Below are positions 22,957 to 36,283 of a DNA stretch of 64,000 nt, in pieces. This stretch comes from Elymus sibiricus (lineage: Eukaryota; Streptophyta; Magnoliopsida; Poales; Poaceae), in the NCBI GenBank assembly GCA_039707655.1, contig CM077665.1, positions 288,552,205 through 288,616,204 of the forward strand, read 5' to 3'. Position 1 is the stretch's first letter, and the number at the start of each line of letters is the position of its first letter. Below the pieces are notes generated by a model. That model was not told where the DNA came from. It was given only the letters and a program-made list of their open reading frames with translations, and did not search any database. A program made the position numbers and the translations under genes.

Positions 22957-23672
22957 TTACGCTGCGATCGCTGCATTCCAGACGTCGCGCATACGCTCGT
23001 CGCGGAGGGACTTGAGCTCTTGGTAGTCTTCGTTGTTTTGCGTGTGCATGTCGTGGTAGATGCAGAACAGACAACGGTCCTTCTCGGGCGCACCACGGTT
23101 ACGGCCGCGCTTCTGCTCGGGTTCCGCCGCTAGAACGGCCGGGCCCTTGCGTTTGACTTCCTTGGCCTTCGCCTTGCCGTCGTCTGGCGCATCATCGGGG
23201 TCATCCTGGATAAAGAGGCAACCTTCCTTGGCCTTGGCGCATTTGTCAGCGATGTTGAAGAGCTCAAGAGCCGTGCTAAGCCCGTTGTTGATGGTGAGCT
23301 TTTCACACATCCGGACATCCTTGAGGCCACTGGTGAACGCCATGATGATGCCCTTGTCCGAGGCATGTGAGATCTTGTTGTGCAGCTGGTTGAAGCGTTG
23401 GCTATACTTGTGCAAGGTCTCTCCGGGGCGCTGCTTCACGCGCTGCAGGTCGTTGACGAAGAGCGGGCGGTCATGCATGCCCTTGAAGTTGGCGACGAAC
23501 AGCTCGCAAAGCTTGCTCCAAGAAGAGATCGACTCCTCAGACAGGTTCATGAGCCAAGAGCGCGCGCCATCCTTGAGAGCCATGGGGAACCAGTTCACCA
23601 TGACCTTGTCGTCGCCGTTCGCCGCCTCGATGCTCAGTGGGGTCAGGGACTCCATCATAGCGTCGGGGTAGT
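22957..23672 (-). pseudogene. Element A gag, main part
   Basis: Retrotrans_gag-type domain: MVNWFPMALKDGARSWLMNL, then VKQRPGETLHKYSQRFNQL, then a Lys/Arg-rich tail. A Cys/His cluster near RCLFCIYHDMHTQ lacks the final Cys of a standard zinc knuckle. Gag would package element RNA. It is cut at 23672 by element H (target site GTAGT) and continues at 31674. Joining the two parts leaves a frame change near the junction, so it was already defective or decayed afterwards. Confidence 0.85.
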
Positions 23673-25258
23673 TGACGTGGCTTGAGACTGCGTCAGTATT
23701 TCCCCAAAGAGGAAGGGATGATGCAGCACAACGATGGTAAGTATTTCCCTCAGTTATGAAACCAAGGTTATCGAACCAGTAGGAGGATCGCCACCAGCCA
23801 ATAAGCAGCACCTGCACACAAATAACAAATACTTGCGACCCGACGCGAAAGAGAGGTTGTCAATCTCTCTACGGTAAAAACATAGATTAGGTAGTGATAG
23901 ATAGGAGAGATAGATCTCTCAACAACACAAAATAAAAAGAGCAAATAAAATATGCAGCAATATGTTTTTGGGTTTTTGATTTTATAGATCTGAAAACAAA
24001 GAGGCAAAAAGATAGATCGGAAAGCAATATGTTGGAAAAGTAGACCCGGGGGCCGTAGGGTTCACTAGTGGCTTCTCTCATGAGTATAGCGCACGGTGGG
24101 TGAACAAATTACTGCTGGGCAATTGATAGAAGATCAAATAATCATGACGATATCCAAGGCGATGATCATTATATAGGCATCACGTCCAAGATAAGTAGAC
24201 CGACTCCTGCCTACATCTACCACTATTACTCCACACATCGACCGCTATCCAGCATGCATCTAGTGTATTAAGTTCATGGAAAAACGGAGTAATGCAATAA
24301 GAACGATGACATGATGTAGACAAGATCTATTCATGTAGGAATAGACCCCATCTTGTTATCCTTAATGGCAACGATACATGCGTGCCTTGCTGCCCCTTCT
24401 ATCACTGGGAAAGAACACAGCAAGATCGAACCCATCACAAAGCACCTCTTCCCATGGCAAGAAAAATCGATCTAGTTGGCCTAACTAAACCAAAGATTCG
24501 AACAAGAAATACGAGGCTATAAGTAATCATGCATATAAGAGATCAAAGAAGACTCAAATAATATTCATGGATAGAAACTGATCATGAACTCAAAATTCAT
24601 CGGATCCCAACAAACACACTGCAAAAGTTTACATCAAATAGATCTCCAAGAGACCATTGTATTGAAAATCATAAGAGAGGGAGAGAGAGAGGAAGCCATC
24701 TAGCTACTTCCTACGGACCCGTAGGTCTATGGTGGACTACTCACGCATCATCGGAGAGGCACCTATGAAGAAGAAGAACCCCTCCGTGATGGTGTTTAGA
24801 TTGGATCTCGAGGTTCTGGAACTTGCGGCGGCTGGAATTGTGTTACGTTGACTCCCCTAGGGTTTTTGGAATATTTGGGAATTTATAGGCATCAGAGGCG
24901 GTGCAGAGGGGCACCGTGGAGGGCACAACCCATCAGGGCACGCCGGGGGCCCCCTGGCGCGCCCTGGTGGGTTGTGCTATCCACAACCCACCTTCCTGGC
25001 TCTTCTTTAGCCCACTAGGTGTCTTCTGGTCCAGAAAAAATCTCCAAAAAGTTTCGTCGCGATTGGACTTCGTTTGGTATTGATATTCTGCGAAGTAAAA
25101 AACAAGCAAAAAACAGCAACTAGCACTTTGGCACTATGTAATTAGGTTAGTCCCAAAAAATGATATAAATTTGTTATAAAATGATTGTAAAACATCCAAG
25201 AATGATAATATAACATCATGGAACAAGCAAAAATTATAGATACGTTGGAGATGTATCA
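23673..25258 (-). repeat. Element H 3' LTR
   Basis: 1586 bases, matching 30091-31668. A minus-strand TATA box TATAAAT lies at 24881-24887, in GCCTATAAATTCCC. A GA-rich run near 24670 differs in length between the two LTRs. Confidence 0.9.
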
Positions 25259-27752
25259 GCATCCCCAAGCTTAATTCCTACTCTTCCTCGAGTAGGTAAA
25301 TGATAAAAACAGAATTTTTGATGTGGAATGCTGCCTAACATGTTCATCTCATATTCTTTTCTTTTGTATAGCATGGACATTTGGACTTGTAAATGATTCA
25401 AAGCAATAGTCTAGTTTTAACATAATGACTTCAATACTCAAGCATGTCAACAAGCAACCATGTCTTTCAAAATATCAACACTAAAGAAAGTTATCCCTAG
25501 CCCATCATCCTCAATCATTGAAACATTCATGAAACACACTCACATATTAGCTATGCCCAATGCTCAAGTACGATCATAGTGCCCCTAGTTGGTGCTTTAT
25601 AAGAGAAGATGGAGACTCAAAGTACAAATAAAAATTGCATAAAGTAAATAGATAGGCCCTTCGCAGAGGGAAGTAGGGATTTCTAGAGGTGCCAGAGCTC
25701 AAGGTTTAAATTGACAGAGAAAAAATATTTTGGGTGGCATGCCTTTCCTGTCAACGAAAACGACAAAGTAGCTCACAATACTTTCCATGCTAGATATATC
25801 ATAGGCGGTTCCCAAACAGAAAATAAAGTTTATTCCTTTTTCCACAAAACTTTCACTTTCCATGGCGGGCCGTATCCACGGTTGCCTTCCATACCAACAC
25901 TTTCCAAGGAATTTATTATTTGACAACATAAAGTAAATATTTTTTTCTTTTTCATTTCGGGAATGGGCATCCCTATTATCGCCGCACTCTCGTGCAATGA
26001 CAAGTGAATAAACACTCATCTTGAGAATAACACATCTAGCATGGAAAAATATTGGACACTCCCCACCGTTTCATGAGCGGTACGAGCACACAAAAGAGAA
26101 AATTTATTTTGAAAATTTAGAGATGGCACATACAAATTTGCTTGGAACGGCATGGAAATACCGCATATAGGTAGGTATGGTGGACTCATAAGGCAAAACT
26201 TGGTTTAAGGATCTTGGATGCACAAGTAGTATTTCTACTTAGTACAAATGGAGGCTAGCAAATAGATTGAGAAGCAACCAAACCAAGAAATGAAAATTCA
26301 CATAAGCGAGCATTGAGCATAACTAACACCGAATAATGCACCATAAGTAGGATGTAACTTCATTGCATAACTATTGACTTTCGTGCATGCATAGGGAATC
26401 ACAAACCTTAACACCAATATTCCTACTAAGCATAATTACTCACTAGCATGACTCACATATTACTATCATCATGTCTCAAAACTATTACAAAGAATCAAGT
26501 TTAATTTGTTCAATGATCTTCATGAAAGTTTTTATTATATCCTACATGGATATCTATCACTTTGGGACTAGTTTCATATATTGACATTGCTTTTTGACAA
26601 GCTCAAACAAATTTAAGCGAAGCACATGAGCATAAAGATTTAATCTCTCAAAAAGGTATAGGTGAAGCATGAGAGGATTTCTTCAAAATTTACTAACTCT
26701 GAAATTAATCTAAGTGAAGCATGAGAGTATTTCTACAAAAAAATTCCAAGCACACCGTGCCCAAAAAGATATAAGTGAAGCACTAGCGCAATTCTATAGC
26801 TCAAAAAGTTTAAGTGAAGCATAAAGAGCAATTCTAACAAATCATAGCATAATTTTGGCTCTCTCAAATAGGTGTGTCCAGAAAGGATACAAATGACAAA
26901 CTAACAAGCAAAGCAAGAAAAGATACAAGACGCTCCAAGTAAAACTCATGATATGTGACGAATAAAAATATAGCTCCAAGTAAAATACCGATGGTTGTTA
27001 GAAGAAAGAGGGAATGCCACTCGGGGGCATCCCCAAGCTTAGTTGCTTGTTTCTCTTTGGATATATCTTGGGGGCACAGTAGCATCCCCAAGCTTAGGCT
27101 CTTTTCACTCCTTATTCCTTCATCCATCGTGATCTCACCCAAAACTTGAAAACTTCAATCACACAAAACTCAACAAAATCTTCGTGAGATCCGTTAGTAT
27201 AATAAAGCAAATCACTACTTTAGGTGCTGTTGAAAACCCATTCATATATTATTACTGCATTATACCTACTGTATTTTAACTTTACCATGGCTCATACCCT
27301 TTAATATAACCCATAGATTCATCAAAACAAGCACACAATGCAACGAAAACAGAATCTGTCTTAAACAGAATAGTCTGTAGTAATCTGTACTCTAACCATA
27401 CTTATATAACTCTAAAACTTCTGAAATATTAGGACAACGTAAGGAATTTGTATAGCAACACTGTGTTAAAACTTCAGCTCAATATCATGTTCCAGTAAAA
27501 AATGAAAATTCATATACTGGACGCAAAGTTTCTGTTTCGGATTCAACATCGCTTCTACTCATCCTATGAATCATCCTAAAGGCTCTACTTGGCACAAACA
27601 CTAAATAAACCATAAAAACACAATCATAACAGAGGCATAATTGTGTCAACACTCAAAAACAGAAAGGAAAAGGCAAAAATTTATTTATTCATTGGATTGC
27701 CTCCCAACAAGCGCTATCATTTTACGCCCCTAGCTAGGCATAACTCATAGAT
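25259..27752 (-). other. Element H non-coding 3' region with repeated PPT-like motif
   Basis: AT-rich, no supported ORF. The PPT-containing motif (plus strand GCATCCCCAAGCTTA) occurs at the LTR edge (25259) and twice more, at about 27028 and 27084. It probably replaces the pol region of a longer relative. Confidence 0.7.
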
Positions 27753-29834
27753 TCAAGTATTGTCATCTTTGGTGTTGGATCCATAGGATTCCCTCATGAT
27801 TGATTCATATGGTGGCTTAATTCTTGTTCTAGGGAAGTGTTCTATACCCTTTCTCAAAGGAAATTGAAAAGGAATATTGCCTTCTTTCATATCAATCACG
27901 ACACCTATAGTGCGTAAAAACGGTCTACCAAGTATAATGGGACAAGACGGATTGCAATCAATATCAAGCACAATAAAGTCTATGGGCACATAGTTCCTAT
28001 TTGCAAGAATAAGAACATCATTAATTCTTCCCAAAGGCTTTTTAATAGTAGAATCCGCCTTGTGCAAATTAAGAGAACATTCTTCAATATTGGTAAGACC
28101 AAGCACATCACATAGAGATTTCGGAATCGTGCAAACACTAGCACCCAAATCACATAAAGCAAAGCACTCATAATTTTTAATCTTGACCTTAATGGTAGGT
28201 TTCCACCCATCATGTAATTTTCTAGGAATAGAAATCTCCAACTCTAACTTTTCTTCAAAAGATTTCATCATGGCATCAACGATATGTTTAGTAAAAGCTT
28301 TGTTTTGCTCATAAGCATGGGGTGAATTCAACATGGATTGCAGCAAAGAAATGCATTAAATCAAAGAGCAACTAGCATAATTAAAGTCTTTGCAATCCAA
28401 AATAGTGGGCACATCACTAGTTAAAGTTTTGACCTCTTCAAACCCACTTTTATTAAAATTTTCATCAAGATTTTCACCCTCCAAATTATTGGGACGCCTT
28501 CTAGCTAAAGTTGACTCTACTTCAGTCCCTTTATCATCAATATTAATATTACTAAACAAGGAATCAATAGAAGAAACACCAATCACTTTAAGATCTTCAT
28601 CTTTTTTATGAAGGCAATCACTAGAAAACGAGTTTTCTAAGATTTCTCTTTTAGCTCTAAGCATAGCGGTTCTTTTCTTAGTTTCATCCATAGGGACATA
28701 TAAAGCTTTAATTGATTCATCAATCTTAGGCACAAAAGTTTTCAACTTGAGATTTTCAAAATCATGAGAAATTCTATCAATGCTTATAGACATATCATCA
28801 ATCTTATTCAACTTTTCTTCTATCGTAGTATTAAAAGCTTTTTGCGCATCGATAAATTATTTAATATTACTCTCAAGATCAGAAGTGATCCTATTATTAT
28901 TGTAAGAAGAATTACCATAGGAATTACCATAATTATTAGAGGAATTTCCAGGAAAAGGCCTAGGATTAAAATTACCTCTATAAGCATTGTTATTGAAATT
29001 GTTTCGTGGGAAAAAATTCACATCTACAGAATCACTATTTTGCTCAATCAAGGTATACAAAGGCACATCATTAAGATCAATAGGAGCATTTTTACTAGCA
29101 ACCAATTTCATCAAAGCATCAACCTTATCACTCAAAGTACTAATTTCTTCAACCGAATTAACTTTTTTACTAGTAGGTGCTCTTTAAGTATGCCATTGTG
29201 AATAATTTGCCATGATATTACCTAGCAATTTAGTAGATTCACCCAAAGTAATTTCCATAAAAGTACCACCCGCGGCGGAATCTAAAAGATTTCTAGAGAC
29301 AAAATTCAATCCCGCATAAATTTTTTGTATGATCATCCAAAGATTTAACCCATGAGTAGGACAATTTCTTAGCATCAACTTCATTCTTTCCGAAGATTGT
29401 GCAACATGTTCATGCTCAAGTTGCTTAAAATTCATGATTTGTGTCCTAAGGGAAATAATTTTCACGGGCGGAAAATACTTAGTGATAAAAGCATAGTTGC
29501 ACTTATTCCAAGAATCGATACTATTGCGAGGCAAAGAAGAAAACAAAATTTTTGCACGATCCCGCAAGGAAAAAGGAAATAATTTCAACTTCACTATATC
29601 ATTGTCCACATCTTTTTTCTTTTGCATATCACACAATTCTACGAACGTCTTTAGATGGGATGCGGCATCCTCATTAGGATTACCGGCAAATTGATCTTTC
29701 ATGACAAGATTCAACAAAGCGACATTAATATCACAAGACGCCGCACTAGTGGCGGGAGAAGCAATCGGAGTACTAATAAAATCATTGTTATTAGTATTGG
29801 AAAAATCACACAACTTGGTGTTTTATTGAGTCAT
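27753..29834 (-). pseudogene. Element H gag-protease polyprotein with in-frame stops
   Basis: A single minus-strand frame runs from an ATG at 29834 to 27753 and is broken only by stops: a TAA three codons after the ATG, then stops near 29184, 28857 and 28356. The first part is a Retrotrans_gag domain (LKTFVELCDM, LFPFSLRDRAKILFSSLP). The middle is Asn-rich. The last part is an aspartic protease with CDLGASVCTIPKSL and CPIILGRPFLRTIG. No zinc knuckle is obvious. No frameshift is seen, which suggests decay by point mutation, and the copy still moved as a complete unit judging by its LTRs and target duplication. Confidence 0.88.
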
Positions 29835-30090
29835 CGTGACTACGCAAACAAGATTGCAAACAAGGAAGAGATCCGATGAGAAAAAGGCAAACTAAAAAGA
29901 GGGCTAATAAAACGGCAAATTGGTGAAGTGGGGGAGAGGAAAATGAGAGGCAAATGGCAAATAATGTAATTGCAAGGAGATGAGATTTGTGATTAGGAAC
30001 CTGGTAGATGATGATGGATTGCCCTCGGCGCCTACGATAGGCACGTAGAAGAGACCGCTTCCTCCCAGGCAACGGCGGCAGAAATTCCTT

Positions 30091-31668
30091 TGACGTGGCT
30101 TCAGACTGCGTCGTTATTTCCCCAGGGAGGAAGGGATGATGCAGCACAGCGACGGTAAGTATTTCCCTCAGTTATGAAACCAAGGTTATCGAACTAGTAG
30201 GAGGATCACCACCACCCAATAAGCATCACCTGCACACAAATAACAAATACTTGCAACCCGACGCGAAAGAGAGGTTGTCAATCTCTCTACGGTAAAAAGA
30301 TAGATTAGGTAGTATAGATAGGAGAGATAGATCTCTCAAGAACATAAAATAAAAAGACCAAATAAAATATGCAGCAATATGTTTTGGGGTTTTTGGTTTT
30401 GTAGATCCGAAAACAAAGAGGCAAAAAGATAGATTGGAAAGCAATATGTTGGAAAAGTAGACCCGGGGGCCGTAGGGTTCACTAGTGGCCTCTCTCATGA
30501 GTATAGCGCACGGTGGGTGAACAAATTACTGTTTGGCAATTGATAGAAGATCAAATAACCATGACGATATCCAAGGCGATGATCATTATATAGGCATCAC
30601 GTCCAAATAAGTAGACCGACTCCTGCCTGCATCTACCACTATGACTCCACACATCGACCGCTATCCAGCCTGCATCTAGTGTATTAAGTTCATGGAAAAA
30701 CGGAGTAATGCAATAAGAACGATGACATGATGTAGACAAGATCTATTCATGTAGGGATAGACCCCATATTGTTATCCTTAACGGCAATGATACATGTGTG
30801 CCTTGCTGCCCCTTCTGTCACTGGGAAAGAACACCGCAAGATCGAACCCATCACAAAGTACCTCTTCCCATGGCAAGAAAAATCGATCTAGTTGTCCTAA
30901 ATAAACCAAAGATTCGAAGAAGAAATACGAGGCTATAAGTAATCATGCATATTAGAGATCAATGAAGACTCAAATAATATTCATGGATAAAAACTGATCA
31001 TGAACTCAAAATTCATTGGATCCCAACAAACACACCGCAAAAGTTTACATCAAATAGATCTCCAAGAGACCATTGTATTGAGAATCATACGAGAGAGAGA
31101 GAGGAAGGCATCTAGCTAATGCCTACGGACTGGTAGGTCTATGGTGGACTACTCACGCATCATCGGAGAGGCACCTATGAAGAAGATGAACCCCTCCGTG
31201 ATGGTGTTTAGATTGGATCTCGAGGTTCTGGAACTTGCGGCGGCTGGAATTGTGTTTCGTCGACTCCCTTAGGGTTTTTGGAATATTTGGGAATTTATAG
31301 GCATCAGAGGCGGTACAGAGGGGCCCCGTGGAGGGCACAACCCATCAGGGTGCGCTGGGGGCACCTGGCGCGCCCTAGTGGGTTGTGCTCTCTACAACCC
31401 ACCTTCCTGGCACTTCTTTGGCCCATTGGGTGGCTTCTGGTCCAGAAAAAATCTCCAAAAAGTTTTGTCGCGATTGGACTCCGTTTGGTATTGATATTCT
31501 GCGAAGTAAAAAACAAGCAAAAACAACAACTGGCACTTTGGCACTATGTCAATAGGTTAGTCCCAAAAAATGATATAAAGTTGTTATAAAATTATTGTAA
31601 AACATCCAAGAATGATAATATAACAACATGGAACAAGCAAAAATTATAGATACAATTGAGATGTATCA
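30091..31668 (-). repeat. Element H 5' LTR
   Basis: 1578 bases, with minus-strand TATA box TATAAAT at 31293-31299. The PBS-like sequence lies at about 30062-30082. The leader to the gag ATG (29835-30090) holds no supported ORF. Confidence 0.88.
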
Positions 31669-31673
31669 GTAGT

Positions 31674-31944
31674 TCAGGCATGATCTTAACGGGCCAAACC
31701 ACCCTCCGCAGCTCACGAGTGAACGCTCAGCAGCCGACCGTGCTGGTGGAGACGCCGTGCATGAGGGTGGCCTGGTTCTGGCGTCCAGCGGCCGCGACGT
31801 CTTGGACGATCCTGTCCTGACGCTGGCGCTGCTGCTCGAGGATCACGCGTGCATCAGGCGGCGTGCGACAGATGATCTGGCATCTGGCCTCATCCTGGGC
31901 TGGCGGAGGCGCTTCACGGGGCGGGTCGCGCGGGCGTGCATCAC
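31674..31944 (-). pseudogene. Element A gag, middle part
   Basis: The open frame 31944-31727 reads DARPRDPPREAPPPAQDE and then a Gln/Arg-rich stretch, ending at TGA 31727-31729. Just beyond, in another frame, comes VVWPVKIMPELPRRYDG, the usual lead-in to the gag core. Removing solo LTR J with one copy of its target site puts this part in frame with the ATG at 36234. Confidence 0.75.
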
Positions 31945-34900
31945 TGTGGGGACCCTGACTCATAAGTCGTGGTCACCGAATGCATGTGTATAGTGATCCC
32001 AGAGATCAATGCTCACTGAACACACAGAAGCTGAATAACAAGAGTCTTACTTCCATACTTAACATCTTACACAAATAAAGACCACGAAGGTCGAGTCTTA
32101 CATAGATAGGGCCATGAAGGCCAAATAACAAACATAACTAGCAGCGGAAATCTTGGTCGAAAGCGTGAACCCATGCCATCTGCCTTAACCTACAGGCATT
32201 CTGACTGGGAAGCGTCCTAGTTCGCATGTTCGTCACCATCGAACTCTTCACCGTATTCCTGCTCTTCCATGCCTGGCCAATTAAATAACCAGTGGCAAGC
32301 CAATGAGTACTTTGAATGTACTCACAAGCAACCCATGTTTGGAACAAGGCAATAACAATGCATGACATAGCACTAAGTAGGTAAGTTTTGCAGAATGCTA
32401 ATTTTGAGTGCAATGACATAGTCAATTAAAAGCATGCATCATGAGGTAGCAAATGTCCATACGAACAAGTTACAAATGTCATCATAAGCAGGGGTTGAAC
32501 ATCTCATGTTCAGTCATCATGTCAAGTCATCTTTGTCACGAACACACGCACACCAGGTTTGTGAAAACATCGGACGTAGTTTAAGCAGGACCTCCAACTG
32601 TCCATGACCGTGGACACGGCTATTCGAACAGTTTTATACTCTGCAGAGGTTGCACACTTTACCCACAAGACTCGGGAAACTTCCGTGTCAAGCCACGACT
32701 CGCGGTATATTGCATACCCGAGGTAAGTACCCGAACATTGTCTTTTCCTTAACGATACTAAACAAAGAGTCCACTCGATTGGTACCCAGCCCACATGATG
32801 TACATCACAAGTAACATCCATGCAGGGACCAACGCTGTGCCCGGTGCCTGTGAAGACAACGCATGATCGTCCTTACCAGCACGACCCCGTATCAAGAGTG
32901 ACCACGTCACTCCTGCCACTGGTAATGCGGGCTCTATGCTAGTACTGACCAAAGTAATCAACAAAGCCCCGTCCCAATATGGGGTATCGCGGTTGTACAA
33001 GTAAGGTTGGGATGGTCAGCAAATCTTAAATCTCTCCGTTTTCGAAGACACACACACACAACTTGCTCTGGTACACCACTTCTTTGTCAAGTGGTTACCT
33101 AGCTCAACTTCATCTCCCTCGGGCATTAGTGGCACCCGACGGGGTTTTCGAAAAGTCTTTGAAAACATTCTTGTTTCCACCACCATGCACATTCCTGACC
33201 CATTGGCGTAGCATCTACTAAGCATCCTATCTACTACCACCCGCACAACCAAAATAAGGAGGTAGGGTCATGCACGATGCAAGTATCAACAAGAAAGTAT
33301 CGGAGGCATCCCACCGAAGTGGTCACCACATCATCATGATCATCACAACGAAATAAAGTGCTATATGACATGCATGAAAATGGTTTCTTAACATGGTCAA
33401 AGGGCTACTGCCTGGCTCAACAAAATCTTTGGGATCTTCAAAGTCTTCGGGTCCAACTCCCTCGTCAACAACGTAATCTATCATCGCGATAATAACGGCA
33501 ATAATAAGAATCATCACAAAAACAGAGCACAAAACTCACTTTTAAAATGTTACCCTACTCTGTAAAATACTACAATATAAACAAAAATATTTGCCTAAGG
33601 TTTTGTTGTGAAAAAGATTTTGAAAACTATTAAAATAGAGGCTATAAATAATCAAAACTAGCCTTTAAATAAAATCAGTACATAAAATGTTTTAAAAAAT
33701 TTATACAAGTGGCACTATTAAATACTAAAGAATAATCTAAGATTTGTGGTGGAAAAATTATGTCAATAGGACAATTATTTTGTCCTGAGGAATTTTTGGA
33801 ATATCAGAAAGAAAAAGAAAAGAAAAGGCCACTGTTCCACGCGAGCCAAACCTGCCAGTCGAGCCGGCCCAGCCAGCGCAGGCGGCCCGAGCGGCTTGGT
33901 GCCCTCGCGCGTGTCAGGTTTAAACCTGATGGGCGGGGCCCATATGCCAGAGAGAGGGGAGGCGCGGGAGAGAGGTGGGGATGACAGGTGGCCCCCACCT
34001 GTCATCCCTAACCCTGCGACCAGAGCGGGGCGGGAGCTCACTGGCGGCGACAGAGGCTACAGCAAGGCGCTCCGGCGACGGGAATGGAACCGGAGGACCA
34101 TCGCCGTCTCGGGAGGGGAGGAGTTGGTCATCGAGGAGGCCCTGGTCGCCAGCGACGAAGGAGCCACGACAGAGGTGTCCTCGGGCGAGCTCGAAGCCGT
34201 CGTTCTCCCCTACAAAAAGTGCGGGAAAGAGAGGGAATCGAGTCAGGGGCGCCAGGGGAAGCCAGAAGGAGAGAATGGAGGGCCGGAGGGGTTTCCTACC
34301 GAGAGATCGACGGCGAGCAGAAGCGGCGGGGCTCGGCTTGATCCCGAGCACAGGGAGGAAGAGAGAAGCTGGGGCTCGGTTGGGGGTCGATTGGGAGGAG
34401 AAGGAAGCAGCTAGGGGGAGAGAGAGATCCGGGGGGCTACTTATAGCCAGGACGCGGTCCACTGCTCGATGGTGCGCCGACGAGGTTCTGGCCGTTGCTG
34501 GAGGGCTCGGAAATCCTGGGGGCGTGCCCGGGGCGTTCGTGGGATGGGTCTAGGCGCGAGGGAAGGGAGAGAAGGAGCGGGGGCACGCGCGCGTGCGAGC
34601 CCAGACATTGGCCGAGAGTGGCGGCCGCTGCGCACGTGTGGGAGGCTGCTGGAGAGAGAGGGAGGAGGGGGTCGGCAGCGCGCCGTGTCACGGACGTCGA
34701 GGGGGACAGGGGTGACAAGGTCCCGCCTCCCAAGGCTGTCGGGGCTCGGGATGGGTGCCGGCTACAGTGCTCGGGTGCACTGTAGCGCGCTCCAGAGCGC
34801 CCAAATGGCATGCCAAGGCATGCCTTTGGCGTTTTAGGCGCAACCACTTGTGCCCAGCAGCTCCAGAGGGGCATAAACAAGGTGGGGATGCCCTTGGATT

Positions 34901-36171
34901 CCCTGGAAAGTCAAGGGAGGAGGAGAGAGGTAAAGGGGAAGAGAAAAAGGGGCTGTCCAGAGGGGAATCTTGGGGTTTTACCCCCCAAATACTTGAGATG
35001 TGGCCAAGCAAAGTTTACTGGAGGTAGAAGGCATGTAGGTGGACATGTGGTAAAATTATGGGGGCAAGGAGAATAGTGGAAGGGGGCAAACATGGCTTTT
35101 ACAAATCTGCCAGAAGGTGTTTGATGATGATTTGGCCAAGCAAATCAAGTTTGCTTGCCATGAGATTTAGCAGGGTGAAAATTTAAGTAAAATTAGAGTG
35201 GATCACCAAGTTTGAGATGGTATGAAGCAAGTTCACAATGTAAACTTGGTAAACCCTAGAAATCAACAGAATCATATTTTTGTAGATCTAGGCATGCAAT
35301 CCGATTCTCCCAAATCCACCACTTGGTGTGGTATCATTATTTGGGGTTTAGAACATGCCCACAAAGTTTGGGGTCAATAGGACAAACTTCACAATGTAAA
35401 GTTGTTCAAACTTGACTCTGGACAGGAATGGTATTGGAATATTTTGGTGGATCAAATCAATTGGGATTGAGATGAAACTTTGCAAGATCATCTCATATAG
35501 CATGTGTGACTTGCTAGAATTTTCCTGGATTTTATTGAGAATATTTCTTATAGAAATATTTCAAAAGCTTGATTTAAGCAGAAAGGGTTTTGAGGGGTAT
35601 TGCCCATTATGTTGAACATGACCATGTGTTGAAACTCATATATATGGAAAATATCTATCCACTGAGTTTCCCTAAATTTTCTCAAATATTTTAAAAGCAT
35701 TTAAATATTTTTTCCCTCTGAAAAACCATTTCTGGCCTTAAGAAAAAGCCTCGAAATAAAATAGCAAAATAATCTTTAAAATTAATATCTGGTGGTTTTG
35801 GGTAGTCTTATATATAGTAGGTTTCAAATAAAGTCTTTGGGGAAAAAATATTCCGCCCAATTTGAGGACTTGTAGTACAAACCTCAATTCAGGGGTTTTT
35901 TGAAAACCTAATTTGAATAAATCCTTTTGGCGAAAATAATATTTGATTAAAGTAGTTTTGGGTACTATATACATGGTATGAGCATTGGGCAAGATGTTTT
36001 CGGTCAAGGAAGATGAGTATGGAGAGGAGTAGAATCTATGAGTGCCAAAACATATACAAACAAGCAAGCATCAAATAATTCAAACAAGCACACGCACTCA
36101 AAAAGTTTTAAATGGTTCCAAATTTTGTAAATCCATAGCATAGCAAAGTGATACAAACACAGGGTGTGACA
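31945..36171 (-). mobile_element. Solo LTR J, 4.2 kb, long-LTR retrotransposon
   Basis: Begins TGTGGGGACCCTGACTC and ends GGGTGTGACA. It lies inside element A's gag, and excising it with one 5-base flank restores the gag frame. The flanks ATCAC and GTCGC differ by two G/A changes, so the target duplication is decayed. A minus-strand TATA box (GCTATAAG) lies near 34441 and is followed by a GC-rich stretch of about 0.6 kb, then AT-rich sequence, a layout like the LARD LTRs. A block near 32615-32670 resembles one in the LARD LTRs. There is no internal region, so it formed by LTR-LTR recombination. ORFs within the GC-rich part are not supported as genes. Confidence 0.78.
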
Positions 36172-36176
36172 GTCGC

Positions 36177-36234
36177 GCCGAGGCTCGGCTGGCTCGTCAT
36201 GCAGGGGAGGCGGCAGCGGCGCTCCGTGCGCCAT
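36177..36234 (-). pseudogene. Element A gag N-terminus
   Basis: ATG at 36234 opens MAHGAPLPPPLHDEPAEPRR up to the J insertion. The frame continues into 31944 when J is removed. A Pro-rich start followed by an Arg/Gln-rich part is usual for these gag proteins. Confidence 0.65.
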
Positions 36235-36283
36235 GTCCCCAGCTTGAGGCGTTGGGGGCGGAGCGAGCGAGAGGCGTCGGGGT

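Larger units (their letters stand above)
23673..31668 (-). mobile_element. Element H: complete non-autonomous gypsy element with gag-protease only
   Basis: LTRs 23673-25258 and 30091-31668 with a perfect GTAGT target duplication (23668-23672 and 31669-31673). On the minus strand each LTR starts TGATACATCTCC and ends CCACGTCA. A PPT (AAGCTTGGGGATGC) lies next to the left LTR and a PBS-like GCCGCCGTTGCC next to the right LTR. One gag-protease frame with four stops is present; reverse transcriptase and integrase are absent. The build resembles Triticeae Athila-like elements, several of which have gag-only forms. I cannot name the family with certainty. Confidence 0.88.

Noticed and set aside
33920..34462. 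180-codon minus-strand ORF and overlapping plus ORFs in J
   Set aside because: They lie in the GC-rich leader downstream of the LTR TATA box, with frames open on several strands at once and no domain.
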